From JAFMPW01 sp041743085 (GTDB lineage Bacteria > Bacteroidota > Bacteroidia > Flavobacteriales > Flavobacteriaceae): 64,000 nt of DNA. Below the pieces are notes generated by a model, which saw nothing but the letters and a program-made list of their open reading frames with translations, ran no database searches and was not told where the DNA came from. The stretch is taken from positions 124,001-188,000 of the forward strand of contig JBGTNL010000022.1 in the NCBI GenBank assembly GCA_041743085.1, in the 5' to 3' direction. Numbering within the stretch: position 1 is the stretch's first letter; each line of letters begins with the position of its first letter. Of the stretch, positions 46,305 through 55,520 are shown one piece after another. The translations under genes and the position numbers were made by a program.

Positions 46305-46348
46305 AGGAGGGACAGTCTTATCCCACTTTCCCGTTTCATTAATAATAA

Positions 46349-46591
46349 TTCAGGAGTACGGCAGAAATCTTTAAAATAGGGAAACGTGGAAAACTCATCC
46401 CCGGCTATTTTGCGGATATTATCGTGTTTGATCCGAAAACCTTCAGGGATGTAGCTTCCTATAGAAGTGCTTATGCCTGTGCAGAAGGAATACGATATAG
46501 CACGGTAAACGGTCAATTAGTCATCGAAAACGGCACATACACCAATCAACTACCTGGAAAAGAAGATGCTGGAATAACCTTTATCGGTTGA
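46349..46591 (+). pseudogene. C-terminal remnant of N-acyl-D-amino-acid deacylase-type amidohydrolase
   Basis: An open frame with no start codon reads GKRGKLIPGYFADIIVFDP, then VNGQLVIENGTYT and PGKEDA before a stop. This is the characteristic C-terminal end of D-aminoacylase/dihydroorotase-type amidohydrolases (GxxADIVVFDP, VNGxxVVENGxxT). The catalytic domain is absent. In 46592-46778 only a short unassigned ORF-like stretch (about 46589-46720) and the next promoter region remain. Confidence 0.75.
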
Positions 46592-46778
46592 TCCTGAGAA
46601 GAACTTTATCGAATATAGCTGAAGACACTTCCTATACTATTCCTCTGGAGGACGCACATGTCGCTGGTGCATTGAAGAAGCACCAATACACTGTTGTCCT
46701 TTTTGATCCTGATAATTAGTTTCTATCTCCTTTACTGCCCTTTTTTTCTTATTTTAGGATATCACAAAATACGAAGAC

Positions 46779-48743
46779 ATGACGCACTGCAATTCAGAGA
46801 TATCTAAATTTACAAAAACGGTATTTTTTTTCGCTTTTCTCTGGCTTTCTCACTATTCTTCCGCCCAATCCCTGAAACCCGCCCAAATTTTTTCAGATCA
46901 TATGGTACTGCAGCGGGATGTTACTGTTCCCATTTGGGGCGAAACTTCAGGAAATGAAGAGGTAACTGTGTTCTTCAATGGGGTAGCCCATAAAACGACG
47001 GCGGATACGAATGGCCATTGGGAAGTTCTGCTCCCTCAACGGTCGGCCGGGGGTCCGTTTGAAATGAGCATTGTCAGTAAATCCGGAACCATTCGATATA
47101 AAGATATCATGATCGGTGATGTTTGGCTTTGTTCGGGCCAATCCAATATGGAATGGACCGTTGTAAATTCAAATAACGCGGAGGAGGAAATTCGGAATGG
47201 GAATCATCCTGAAATTCGCCAGTTTAAAGTCCCGCGATCCTCGGCCCCTTTACCTGAAAAAACGCTTGCCGGAGGAGAATGGCAAACTGCTTCACGGGAA
47301 ACGGTAGGTAATTTTACCGCTGTAGGCTACTTTTTTGCAAGACAAATTTCAGCAAGCGAAGCTACCCCTATTGGCCTGTTAAACAGTTCCTGGGGCGGCA
47401 GTCGTATTGAACCCTGGATAAGGGCTGAAGACCTGGGCTTTGAGGATGCTGAGGCAATGGCTACCAGGTTAAAAGCTAAACGAGAGGCAGAACGGGCCGA
47501 ATACATTACCAGTATAAAACAGCGATTACCTGTTATTCCTGAAGAGGATTCAGGGATGAAGGAAGGAGAAGCCGTCTGGGCAAAACCCGCCTATGATGAC
47601 AGTAGCTGGGAAACAATGGACCTACCAACGCTCTGGGAGCAGGCCGGTTGGGAACAAACCGACGGAATCTTCTGGTTCCGGAAAATCTTTCTTCTTACCA
47701 AGGGTATGGAAACAAAAGATGCCACCCTCAGTCTAGGACCAATCGATGACAGTGATCAGACCTGGGTAAACGGGCATTTGATAGGGAAGACAAATTCCCA
47801 TAATGAAAATAGAACGTATACCGTACCTGCCAAGTATCTTAAGGAAGGTGAAAATAATATCACCGTGAGGGTAGACGATACCGGCGGGGGTGGGGGAATA
47901 TACGGCGATCCGAGTCTGTTATTTTTCAAGGCCAACGGAAAAACTATTCCCCTTGTTGGAGCATGGAAGTACCGGGTAGGAATGATCCGCCTAGACGGGC
48001 CCTCGCAGGGAGATAATCAGCAGCCTACGCTCTTATACAATAAAATGATCCATCCTATCCTGAAATTTCCAATTAAAGGAGTATTGTGGTATCAGGGGGA
48101 ATCCAATGCAGGGAATCCAGAAGATGCAAAAGCCTATTCGGATATTTTCAAAACCCTGATCACAAGTTGGCGCCAATTATGGGGTCTGGGCGACTTCCCT
48201 TTTCTGTATGTCCAATTAGCTAATTTTATGGCCGTAAATGAAGAACCATCTACAAGCAATTGGGCATTGTTACGAGAGTCTCAAAGCAATGCCCTGGAGC
48301 TGCCCGCTACGGGCCAGGCTGTTATAATTGATATAGGGGAAGCCAATGATATCCATCCCCGGAACAAACAGGATGTTGGGAAGCGACTCGCACTTGCGGC
48401 ACAAAAGATAGCGTATGGGAAAGATGTTGTTTACTCAGGCCCGGCATATAACTCCATGACAAAAAAGGACAACAAAATAGTTTTGTCTTTTGATCATACG
48501 GGAGCAGGTCTGTTGGCAAAGAACGGCGAACCACTAAAGGGATTTTCCATCTCTGGTAAGAATCGGAAATTTGTCTGGGGAAATGCAAAAATTGTTGGAA
48601 ATACCGTAGAGGTTTCATCGGAAAAAATTAAAGATCCCGTGGCAGTCCGTTACGCCTGGGCCAATAACCCTGAAGGCGCTAATCTACATAACAAGGAAGG
48701 GTTGCCGGCTTCGTCATTCAGAACAGATCATTGGGACGAGTAA
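46779..48743 (+). CDS. sialate O-acetylesterase-type SGNH hydrolase
   Basis: 654 residues with a signal peptide (about 1-30, ending HYSSAQ). The SGNH nucleophile motif is CSGQSNMEW with S122; a DxxH-like catalytic end (NDIHPRNKQDVG) lies near 522. A beta-sandwich insertion (about 255-400, TWVNGHLIGKTNSHNENRTY) is typical of the large bacterial sialate O-acetylesterases. It removes O-acetyl groups from sialic acids or from plant or algal sugars in the periplasm or at the surface. It fits with the sialidase remnant at 51607. Confidence 0.88.
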   Translation: MTHCNSEISKFTKTVFFFAFLWLSHYSSAQSLKPAQIFSDHMVLQRDVTVPIWGETSGNEEVTVFFNGVAHKTTADTNGHWEVLLPQRSAGGPFEMSIVSKSGTIRYKDIMIGDVWLCSGQSNMEWTVVNSNNAEEEIRNGNHPEIRQFKVPRSSAPLPEKTLAGGEWQTASRETVGNFTAVGYFFARQISASEATPIGLLNSSWGGSRIEPWIRAEDLGFEDAEAMATRLKAKREAERAEYITSIKQRLPVIPEEDSGMKEGEAVWAKPAYDDSSWETMDLPTLWEQAGWEQTDGIFWFRKIFLLTKGMETKDATLSLGPIDDSDQTWVNGHLIGKTNSHNENRTYTVPAKYLKEGENNITVRVDDTGGGGGIYGDPSLLFFKANGKTIPLVGAWKYRVGMIRLDGPSQGDNQQPTLLYNKMIHPILKFPIKGVLWYQGESNAGNPEDAKAYSDIFKTLITSWRQLWGLGDFPFLYVQLANFMAVNEEPSTSNWALLRESQSNALELPATGQAVIIDIGEANDIHPRNKQDVGKRLALAAQKIAYGKDVVYSGPAYNSMTKKDNKIVLSFDHTGAGLLAKNGEPLKGFSISGKNRKFVWGNAKIVGNTVEVSSEKIKDPVAVRYAWANNPEGANLHNKEGLPASSFRTDHWDE

Positions 48744-48776
48744 CAAACCCGGCCCGCCAATAAATATACAAAGCCT

Positions 48777-49844
48777 ATGAGAAAGTTTATTAGTGTCTTC
48801 TTACTGGCAGGTACCGCCTGCCATTTGAGCTACGGTCAGGAAACCTTACTGTTAGCGGATTTTGAGCCTAAAGCTATTTATAATATCCCCAAGACCACGG
48901 TACATAAGGCCAAGTTTCCTGTAATTGATATGCATTCACATCCCTATACCGCCAATGAAGACGAATTGGAAGTATGGATAAAGACCATGGACGAACTCAA
49001 TATCAAAAAGACCGTTATCCTTACCGGAAAAACCGGGAAAACTTTTGACAGCATTTTTTCCATATATAACAAATACCCGGATCGCTTTGATGTATGGTGC
49101 GGTATCGACTTTACCGGATACAATGAAAAGGGTTGGAGCCAAAAGGCCGTAAAGGAACTCGAACGGTGTTTTGCCATTGGGGCCAAGGGAGTTGGCGAAA
49201 TAACGGATAAGGGAGAAGGTATTTTAAATTCCGGACCTACAAAGGCATACGGGATGCACTTTGATGACCAAAGGTTAGCACCTGTCCTGAAAAAGTGCGG
49301 AGAATTGGGAATGCCTCTCAACATCCATGTGGCGGAGCCCTATTGGATGTACCTTCCAATAGACAAACACAATGACGGCTTGATGAACGCAGCAAACTGG
49401 AAAATAGACACCTCAAAAGAAAATCTGTTGCAGCACCGGGAATTGATCAACACCCTGGAAAGCATTCTAAAAAAGCACTCTGAAACTACCTTCATCGCAT
49501 GCCATGTAGCCAATTGCAGCTATGACCTCAGTATCCTGGGGAGGTTGTTGGAAACTTATGACAATTTATATGCCGATATTGCCGCACGGTATGCTGAGAT
49601 GGCGCCTGTTCCGCGATACGTTAAAAAATTTTTCGAAAAACATCAGGACAAACTACTGTACGGCACAGACATGGGTTTTGATGCTGAAATGTACAGGACC
49701 ACATTCCGTATCCTGGAAACACCGGATGAACACTTTTACGAAAAGGAGCTCTTCAGCTATCATTGGCCTCTCAATGGTTTTGACCTCAGCGATCCCGTTC
49801 TGGAAAAGCTTTATCACCGGAATGCGATGAAAATTCTGAAATAA
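48777..49844 (+). CDS. exported metal-dependent amidohydrolase (copy 1)
   Basis: 355 residues with a signal peptide (about 1-20). TIM-barrel amidohydrolase of the Amidohydro_2 type: metal site DMHSHP near 50-55, HVAEPYWMYLP near 182, FIACHVANCSYDLS and YGTDMGFDAEM near 299. Some Amidohydro_2 proteins are decarboxylases or lactonases; the reaction here is unknown. The next gene is a close paralogue, so the pair arose by tandem duplication. Confidence 0.85.
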   Translation: MRKFISVFLLAGTACHLSYGQETLLLADFEPKAIYNIPKTTVHKAKFPVIDMHSHPYTANEDELEVWIKTMDELNIKKTVILTGKTGKTFDSIFSIYNKYPDRFDVWCGIDFTGYNEKGWSQKAVKELERCFAIGAKGVGEITDKGEGILNSGPTKAYGMHFDDQRLAPVLKKCGELGMPLNIHVAEPYWMYLPIDKHNDGLMNAANWKIDTSKENLLQHRELINTLESILKKHSETTFIACHVANCSYDLSILGRLLETYDNLYADIAARYAEMAPVPRYVKKFFEKHQDKLLYGTDMGFDAEMYRTTFRILETPDEHFYEKELFSYHWPLNGFDLSDPVLEKLYHRNAMKILK

Positions 49845-49982
49845 GCAGGTCCGGTCCCTTCGGAAAATGCCCTGATCCATTCTGGGAATAATTTCTTTTT
49901 TTTGTATATATTTAAGGTAATTCCAAATCCCGGTAGTCAAAGAACGAGGCAATTGACCGGATGCCTTAATCCCCGTACAACT

Positions 49983-51062
49983 ATGAAAATATCTGTGAAA
50001 AAATACGTCCTCTTCCTTTTAGTAGCTAGCGCTGCCCCCTATAACACTGAGGGCCAGGAAGATCTGCTGCTCAAGGATTTTGCGCCGGTTTCAATCTACA
50101 ATACCCCTAAGACAGTCATAGAAAAGGCAAAATACCCGGTGACCGATGTGCACAGCCACCCCAATCCCAGCTCCGAGGCTGAAATTGAGGAGTGGGTAAA
50201 AATCATGGACAAAGCCGGAATCGAAAAATCTATTATTCTCACGTATAATACGGGAAAAGCCTTCGATAGCCTCTATACTATCTATTCAAAATACGGAGAC
50301 CGGTTTGAGCTTTGGTGCGGCTTTGATTATACCGGCTACAACGAAGAGGGGTGGAGCAAAAAGGCAGTCAAGGAACTGGAACGCTGCTACGAAGTTGGCG
50401 CTAAAGGGGTTGGGGAACTTGGTGATAAGGGAGCCGGGCTTTTTTACTCTAAGCCTTCCGCTGCCTACGGAATGCATATTGATGACCCGAGAATGAAACC
50501 GCTTTTAAAAAAATGCGGGGAATTGGGCATGCCCATCAGCATCCACGTCGCAGATCCCTATTGGATGTACCTTCCCATGGACAAGCACAATGATGGCCTA
50601 ATGAATGCCTATACCTGGAAAATTGATATTTCAAATGAAAAATTATTGCTTCATCAGGATCTTATCAATACCTTGGAAAATGCTGTAAAGGAGAATCCGA
50701 ATACCACTTTTATAGCCTGTCATCTGGCCAACTGCAGCCATGATCTTAGCATTCTTGGTGGTCTTCTGGACAGTTATCCCAATCTGTATGCCGAAATAGG
50801 AGCGCGCTATGCAGAAATAGCTCCCATTCCACGCCACGTTAAGGCCTTTTTTGAAAAGTACCAGGACAGGTTGCTGTACGGCACAGATATGGGCGCTTCC
50901 TCATCAATGTATCAGGCCACCTTCAGGATCCTGGAAAGTAGTGACGAGCACTTCTATTTAAAGGAGCATTTTTCGTACCACTGGCCATTATACGGGTTAG
51001 ACCTTAGTGATACCGTATTAAAAAAATTGTATCAGGACAATGCCAAAAAAATAAGGAAGTAG
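49983..51062 (+). CDS. exported metal-dependent amidohydrolase (copy 2)
   Basis: 359 residues from the ATG at 49983, which begins a clear signal peptide; a start at 49902 would put 27 odd residues before it. It is collinear with copy 1 along its whole length: DVHSHP, HVADPYWMYLP, FIACHLANCSHDLS, YGTDMGASSSM. All metal-type residues are kept in both copies, so both are probably active, perhaps on related substrates. Confidence 0.85.
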   Translation: MKISVKKYVLFLLVASAAPYNTEGQEDLLLKDFAPVSIYNTPKTVIEKAKYPVTDVHSHPNPSSEAEIEEWVKIMDKAGIEKSIILTYNTGKAFDSLYTIYSKYGDRFELWCGFDYTGYNEEGWSKKAVKELERCYEVGAKGVGELGDKGAGLFYSKPSAAYGMHIDDPRMKPLLKKCGELGMPISIHVADPYWMYLPMDKHNDGLMNAYTWKIDISNEKLLLHQDLINTLENAVKENPNTTFIACHLANCSHDLSILGGLLDSYPNLYAEIGARYAEIAPIPRHVKAFFEKYQDRLLYGTDMGASSSMYQATFRILESSDEHFYLKEHFSYHWPLYGLDLSDTVLKKLYQDNAKKIRK

Positions 51063-51174
51063 GGTGCTCGCAAAAAGGCATTATAGGTCTTCTTTCATTT
51101 ATTGACTTCATTGAAGTGATTTAAACTTTTACAAATTGGCTAAAAATTTGTCATTGTAAATATTAATCAGGAAA

Positions 51175-51606
51175 TTGTATCTTAACAGTAGATTATTGGA
51201 ACGTTTGATACACCCCTCAACAGATTTATTGATTGCGAAGCTCGAATTGGATATAGGTACCTTCATATTCTATCCCAATCTGGTGATCTCCGAGATGAGC
51301 GAAGGTGTTACCGTAACTTTTGACAATTTGCTCCCTGTACTTCTGAAGGGTTTGGAGTGTTACAAGGTGGATACGCCGTTAATATACCTGTCCGACAGGA
51401 TAAATTCGTACTCTTTTGATCCCACCTTACATCTGGAAGCTAAAGCAATATTCTCTAATCTAAAGGGATATGGGGTTATTGTTTACGACGAAATGAATTT
51501 AAGGATTGCAGAATTGGAGCAGCAATTTACGGATTGCCCCGTTACTATTTTTTACTCTCTGGAGGAAGCCAGGAAATGGGCAAAAGAAGTGCTCCAAAAT
51601 ACATAA
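51175..51606 (+). CDS. small STAS/SpoIIAA-like protein
   Basis: A frame of up to 143 residues. LDIGTFIFYPNLVISEMSEGV, LIYLSDRINSYSFDP and FYSLEEARKWA match a family of small flavobacterial proteins with a STAS/SpoIIAA-like alpha/beta layout. No ATG precedes the conserved part; the start is one of the TTG codons at 51175-51230, so the exact N-terminus is uncertain. Function unknown. Confidence 0.65.
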   Translation: MYLNSRLLERLIHPSTDLLIAKLELDIGTFIFYPNLVISEMSEGVTVTFDNLLPVLLKGLECYKVDTPLIYLSDRINSYSFDPTLHLEAKAIFSNLKGYGVIVYDEMNLRIAELEQQFTDCPVTIFYSLEEARKWAKEVLQNT

Positions 51607-51807
51607 ATACCCCCGGAAAAAAAGGAAAATCTAATTGTTATGGCAAGCGCCGATGAAAGCCAAAGTTGGCACGGTCTGTTCAAGATCCATAACGGCTTTT
51701 TGGCCTATTCAGACATGGCGCAGCTCGACAAAAAATCCCTTGGGGTCCTGTATGAAATTGACGAGTATAAAAAAATCCGATTTAAGCGGGTGAAAATAAA
51801 TCCGTAG
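51607..51807 (+). pseudogene. C-terminal remnant of a sialidase (BNR/Asp-box protein)
   Basis: After a stop at 51604 the frame is open to 51807. It reads ENLIVMASADESQSW (an Asp-box-like S-x-D-x-x-x-x-W), then FLAYSDMAQLDKKSLGVLYE and IRFKRV. This is the usual ending of GH33-type exo-sialidases (AYSDL, IGVLYE). The rest of the enzyme is missing. An ATG at 51640 could give a 55-residue peptide, but it would lack all catalytic parts. Confidence 0.7.
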
Positions 51808-51845
51808 TTATTTAGCCTGAACTTTATGGGATTGAAGCCAATTCC

Positions 51846-52430
51846 TCACCTGTAAAAATTCATTTCATCCATATAGGCCCAGACGGCATCAGGCAACATC
51901 GCCCTGATATTCTTGCCTGCCTTGTGATTTTTTCGGATAAAAGTGGAGGATATTTCCATAATGGGTGCGGCCACCCTGTGCAGTTTGGGATGGTCTTTAA
52001 ACCGATGTTCAACCATTCCCTCCGAAATTCTCGGATATACAAAAATATCGTGATCCTCCAGGATCACTTCGTAATTCTTCCACTTGTGAAACCCCTTCAG
52101 ATTATCTTCTCCCATAATAAGTGAGAACTTCCGTTTCCCCGGGTACTGTTCTCCTAAATGCGCCAAAGTATGGATGGTATAGTTGGGTTGCGGTAGTTCA
52201 AATTCTATCTTACTCGGCCTAAGGTCGGGGTAGTTCTTTACAGCTTCAAAAACCATTTGATAGCGATGGTTGTTGTCTAGCAATGTTTGCTTGGTCTTAA
52301 AGGGGCTTTTGGGAGTTATTACAAACCAAACCTCATCCAATTCAGAAAATTCTACCATATGGTTGGCAATGACCAGGTGTCCGATATGGACAGGATTAAA
52401 AGTGCCAAAGAAAAGTCCTGTTTTTTTCAT
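51846..52430 (-). CDS. nadD: nicotinate-nucleotide adenylyltransferase
   Basis: 194 residues. It joins nicotinate mononucleotide and ATP in NAD synthesis. The nucleotidyltransferase motif GTFNPVHIGH (9-18, with H15 and H18) and the C-terminal ISSTFIR motif are present. The ATG overlaps the gmk stop by 4 nt, so it is the last gene of yicC-gmk-nadD. Confidence 0.95.
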   Translation of the reverse strand: MKKTGLFFGTFNPVHIGHLVIANHMVEFSELDEVWFVITPKSPFKTKQTLLDNNHRYQMVFEAVKNYPDLRPSKIEFELPQPNYTIHTLAHLGEQYPGKRKFSLIMGEDNLKGFHKWKNYEVILEDHDIFVYPRISEGMVEHRFKDHPKLHRVAAPIMEISSTFIRKNHKAGKNIRAMLPDAVWAYMDEMNFYR

Positions 52431-53014
52431 GTTTCAACGGTCGGGGCGCTTATAAACTCCAATACCAATTGCCTTGATTCTTCCAAAGCGATAGCAAGGT
52501 CATAGTTTTTTATGACCTTATCAAACTGCGGCGCCGTGGCGAGTTCCACGGATGCTTTGGCGATCCGCATGTTAATTTTATCATCGTCTTCCGTACTGCG
52601 TTTTTTCAACCGTATTTTCAGTTCATCAACACTGGGAGGTTTTACAAAGACTGCGAGGGTTTCCTTTGGAAATTTCCTCTTTATCCTAAGCCCTCCCGCA
52701 ACGTCAATATCAAAAATAACATTTTTGCCTCTTGCCCAAAGTCGTTCTACCTCGCTTTTCAAGGTGCCGTAAAAGTTATCCCGGTATACTTCTTCCCATT
52801 CCAGGAAATCTCCGTTTTTAATGTGATTTTTAAATTCAGAAATGGACATGAAATAATAGTGTTCCCCGTGCTTTTCCTTAACTCTTCTCGGCCTTGAAGT
52901 AGCCGATACCGAGAAGGCGAGATTCAATTCCGGTTGCTCCAGAAGGTACCGCACGATAGTAGTTTTACCGCTGCCCGATGGGGCCGAAAAGACTAGAAGT
53001 TTCCCTCCTTTCAT
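52427..53014 (-). CDS. gmk: guanylate kinase
   Basis: 195 residues. It converts GMP and ATP to GDP and ADP. P-loop APSGSGKT (11-18), then the GMP-binding part (SATSRPRRVKEKHGEHYYF). It overlaps yicC by 1 nt and nadD by 4 nt. Confidence 0.96.
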   Translation of the reverse strand: MKGGKLLVFSAPSGSGKTTIVRYLLEQPELNLAFSVSATSRPRRVKEKHGEHYYFMSISEFKNHIKNGDFLEWEEVYRDNFYGTLKSEVERLWARGKNVIFDIDVAGGLRIKRKFPKETLAVFVKPPSVDELKIRLKKRSTEDDDKINMRIAKASVELATAPQFDKVIKNYDLAIALEESRQLVLEFISAPTVET

Positions 53015-53871
53015 TACAGTACATTCAGCATTTGTTCCTTAACTTTTTCCAATTCATCCTTCATCTGTACCACCAGTTGTTGCATGGGGGCATAATTGGC
53101 CTTGGAACCTATGGTATTGATCTCTCTTCCTATTTCCTGACTTATAAACCCAAGTTTTTTACCGTTCGAATCGGCCGACTTTAAGGTTTCCGCAAAATAG
53201 TCCAGATGATTTTTAAGCCGGACTTTCTCTTCGGTGATATCATATTTTTCCAGATAATAAATAAGTTCCTGCTCAAATCGGTTTGCATCTACCTCGGTTT
53301 TCAAATCGGCTACGGCCTTTTCCAAACGCTCGCGGATTGTAGCCAATCGTTCCGGGTCTATCTTGGCAACGTCATCCAGCAGTTGATGAAGCACCTTAAT
53401 ACGTTCCATGAAATCCTTTTCCAATACTTTTCCTTCCTCTGTTCGAAATCCGTTTATTTCTTCCAGAGCCTTTTTTAATGTCACCTGTATGGCCTTGTAT
53501 TCCTCCTCGTCAATGTCCACCTTGTCCGTCTTTAGTGCCTCAGGTAAGCGCACGGCCATTTCCAGTAAGCGCAGATCATCACCATCCGCAATTGCCCGTA
53601 ACTCTTTCATATATTGACGGACCACCTCTTCATTGATGCCGGCAGAAGCATCATCTCCGGTAATCTCCACATATAATCCAAAGTCTATTTTACCCCTGAG
53701 TAGGGAGCTGGCAATTTTTTTCCGTAAATCCAATTCCTTTTCCCGGTAATTTGAGGGCATACGGGCATTAATATCGAGGTTCTTACTGTTAAGGGATTTT
53801 AATTCAATGGTAATTTTCTTTGAAGGAAGCTGTACCACATGCTTCCCAAAGCCCGTCATAGATTGGATCAT
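53014..53871 (-). CDS. yicC: YicC/YloC-family endoribonuclease
   Basis: 285 residues, the normal length. It starts MIQSMTGFGK, the hallmark of the family, and ends with the conserved HLDYFAETLK, KKLGFISQEIGREINTIGSKA block. E. coli YicC is an RNase involved in small-RNA turnover. First gene of the operon with gmk and nadD, an order common in Bacteroidota. Confidence 0.94.
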   Translation of the reverse strand: MIQSMTGFGKHVVQLPSKKITIELKSLNSKNLDINARMPSNYREKELDLRKKIASSLLRGKIDFGLYVEITGDDASAGINEEVVRQYMKELRAIADGDDLRLLEMAVRLPEALKTDKVDIDEEEYKAIQVTLKKALEEINGFRTEEGKVLEKDFMERIKVLHQLLDDVAKIDPERLATIRERLEKAVADLKTEVDANRFEQELIYYLEKYDITEEKVRLKNHLDYFAETLKSADSNGKKLGFISQEIGREINTIGSKANYAPMQQLVVQMKDELEKVKEQMLNVL

Positions 53872-54411
53872 ACTGTGATTCTAAATTTGCGCAAAGGTAA
53901 ATAAAAGAATTTCTTTAATCCCACTATTTCCCGGGCAGGGGTATAAGACAAATTTCCCAAAATCCAACAATTTGATCCCAAACAGATCCCTCCCTAACCC
54001 TCCCCAAGGGGAGGGAACTTGTTTTCGTTGCAATAAAGGTGTCCATTTCTTGCTGGATCTGCTCCCCTACTCTTGCAAGGACGAGCGAAAGCGAGAGGAA
54101 TGCACAGCTGGGGGAGGTCGGACTGTAAGTATATGAGGGATAAGTTGATTGTTCCCCAAGAAAGGGGAAATTTGTAGTACACCCCCCGGGCAGAGCCATA
54201 GGAATAATTAAAGCCTTCCATTTTTGTATTATTCAGAACTACTTCTGACAGCTTCTTAACACTGCATTCCTCCATTGATCTTCAGATCTTATGATCCGAT
54301 GCAAAAGGAGAATTAGAATTGGGTCCCCACACAGCATTACCTGCCATGCGGAGAGGTGTTCGAAGAATTTACCCCTAAAAAATAATGCTGTTTATAAGCT
54401 ATTTTCAGAGC
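53872..54411. other. 540-bp gene-free region with short inverted repeats
   Basis: No ORF here looks real; two overlapping minus-strand frames of about 90 codons have low-complexity composition and no start context. GC-rich blocks such as CCTCCCC/GGGGAGG (53999-54014) and GGGGAGGTC near 54112 suggest short hairpins. It may be a dispersed noncoding repeat, but no second copy is in the window. Confidence 0.4.
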
Positions 54412-55230
54412 TTACAATTCTCTTATCCAGATATTTCTGTAGCTTACCCTGCTGTCATCCCCATGATCCTGAAGTTTAAGAGGACCCTTCCCGTGAGGAG
54501 GATTCTTCGGCCATCCTATATAGGGGGTGGTGCCTTTGATCTCGACATTATCCTGGATAAGCACACCGTTGTGCATTAATGTAAGCGTTCCGGATTTTAT
54601 CTTTTCCCCTTTGTCATTAAACTCCGGGGCATGATAAATAATGTCATAGGTATTCCACTCTCCCGTTGGTACCGATGCTTTTGCCAGGGGGGGGTGTTGT
54701 TTATAGATAGACCCCACCTGCCCGTTCACATAGGTCTCATTGTCATTGTTATCCAGTACCTGCACCTCATAAAGACCGGATAGAAAGATCCCGCTGTTAC
54801 CACGGTTTTGGCCTTCTCTCTGGACTTTTTCGGGTGACTTCCATTCAATATGTAACTGAATATCCCCGAAATTTTGCTTCGTCTGTATGTCTCCGGTTTT
54901 ATCTTTCACAGTCATGCCGCCATCCTCGTTTAAGTGCCAGACCACATCGGTACTATCATTTGTCATTACCCACTTGTCAAATCCACTGCCATCAAAAAGG
55001 ACTATGGCATCACTCGGAGCTCCGTTCTGCCCGGTTGGGTCTACCACGGGGGGGACCGGTTCATAAAATTCCGTATCCTCGGGTTTCGTAGGTTCTTCCC
55101 CGGTGTACTCCTTATAAACAATGGCCTTTTCTTCCGAAGCTTCCTGTTTCATTGATGTCTCCTGAGCTTCCCCCTTACAAGAGAAGAAAATTATGGTGAT
55201 AAGTGATAAAAAAATAGTATTCTTATTCAT
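54412..55230 (-). CDS. DUF1080 (3-keto-disaccharide hydrolase family) lipoprotein, copy 1
   Basis: 272 residues with a lipobox (FFSC, Cys18). A concanavalin-like beta-sandwich of the DUF1080/PF06439 type follows, with VLFDGSGFDKWVM, NSGIFLSGLYEVQVLDN, GEWNTYDIIYHAP and LQDHGDDSRVSYRNIWIREL. The family is now linked to hydrolysis of 3-keto-glycosides. A paralogue lies upstream in the same direction, separated by an unusual repeat unit. Confidence 0.88.
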   Translation of the reverse strand: MNKNTIFLSLITIIFFSCKGEAQETSMKQEASEEKAIVYKEYTGEEPTKPEDTEFYEPVPPVVDPTGQNGAPSDAIVLFDGSGFDKWVMTNDSTDVVWHLNEDGGMTVKDKTGDIQTKQNFGDIQLHIEWKSPEKVQREGQNRGNSGIFLSGLYEVQVLDNNDNETYVNGQVGSIYKQHPPLAKASVPTGEWNTYDIIYHAPEFNDKGEKIKSGTLTLMHNGVLIQDNVEIKGTTPYIGWPKNPPHGKGPLKLQDHGDDSRVSYRNIWIREL

Positions 55231-55283
55231 GCGAATAAACTTATATTAATAGATGGATTTTTAATTGTTTATAATAGTTCGAT

Positions 55284-55443
55284 TCATTCTTGAGAAACAA
55301 GAACCTAGAGACAAGACCAGACTGGATTTCTCCAATTTGGGAATTTTAGTCTAGATTCTAGGCTCTTGATTCTTCTTGTTTTATTCATCTCCTTTTGTGA
55401 CGGATTCCTTAAAAATTATTTTGCGGCGTCCTGGAGGTTTCAT
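55284..55443 (-). repeat. repeat unit A: micro-ORF block plus heptad hairpin
   Basis: On the minus strand, a 63-nt micro-ORF (55443-55381, 20 codons, MKPPGRRK start and VTKGDE end) is followed by purine-rich 7-nt repeats (AAGAATC-AAGAGCC-TAGAATC, right arm about 55349-55380) and then their rough complement (about 55287-55325), able to fold into a long imperfect hairpin. It lies between the two DUF1080 genes. Units B and C share this layout. Confidence 0.65.
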
Positions 55444-55471
55444 ATAGTAGAGTTTAGCGATTATTTTAATT

Positions 55472-55513
55472 ACGCTTACTGTTTTAGTGCTTACTGTTCA
55501 CTGTTCACTGTTT
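55472..55513. repeat. short 7-nt tandem repeat near DUF1080 copy 2 stop
   Basis: The plus strand reads GCTTACT-GTTCACT-GTTCACT and near-copies. It lies 8 bp downstream of the DUF1080 copy 2 stop on the minus strand. Confidence 0.6.
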
Positions 55514-55520
55514 AGCTCAA

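Noticed and set aside
46589..46720. Short frame reading HVAGALKKHQYTVVLFDPDN after the deacylase remnant
   Set aside because: Only about 43 codons with a TTG at best; I do not recognise it and it lies in a decayed stretch. Noted but not called as a gene.
53924..54275. Two overlapping minus-strand frames of about 90 codons in the gap before yicC
   Set aside because: No start signal, composition unlike neighbours and inverted repeats inside; noncoding is more likely.
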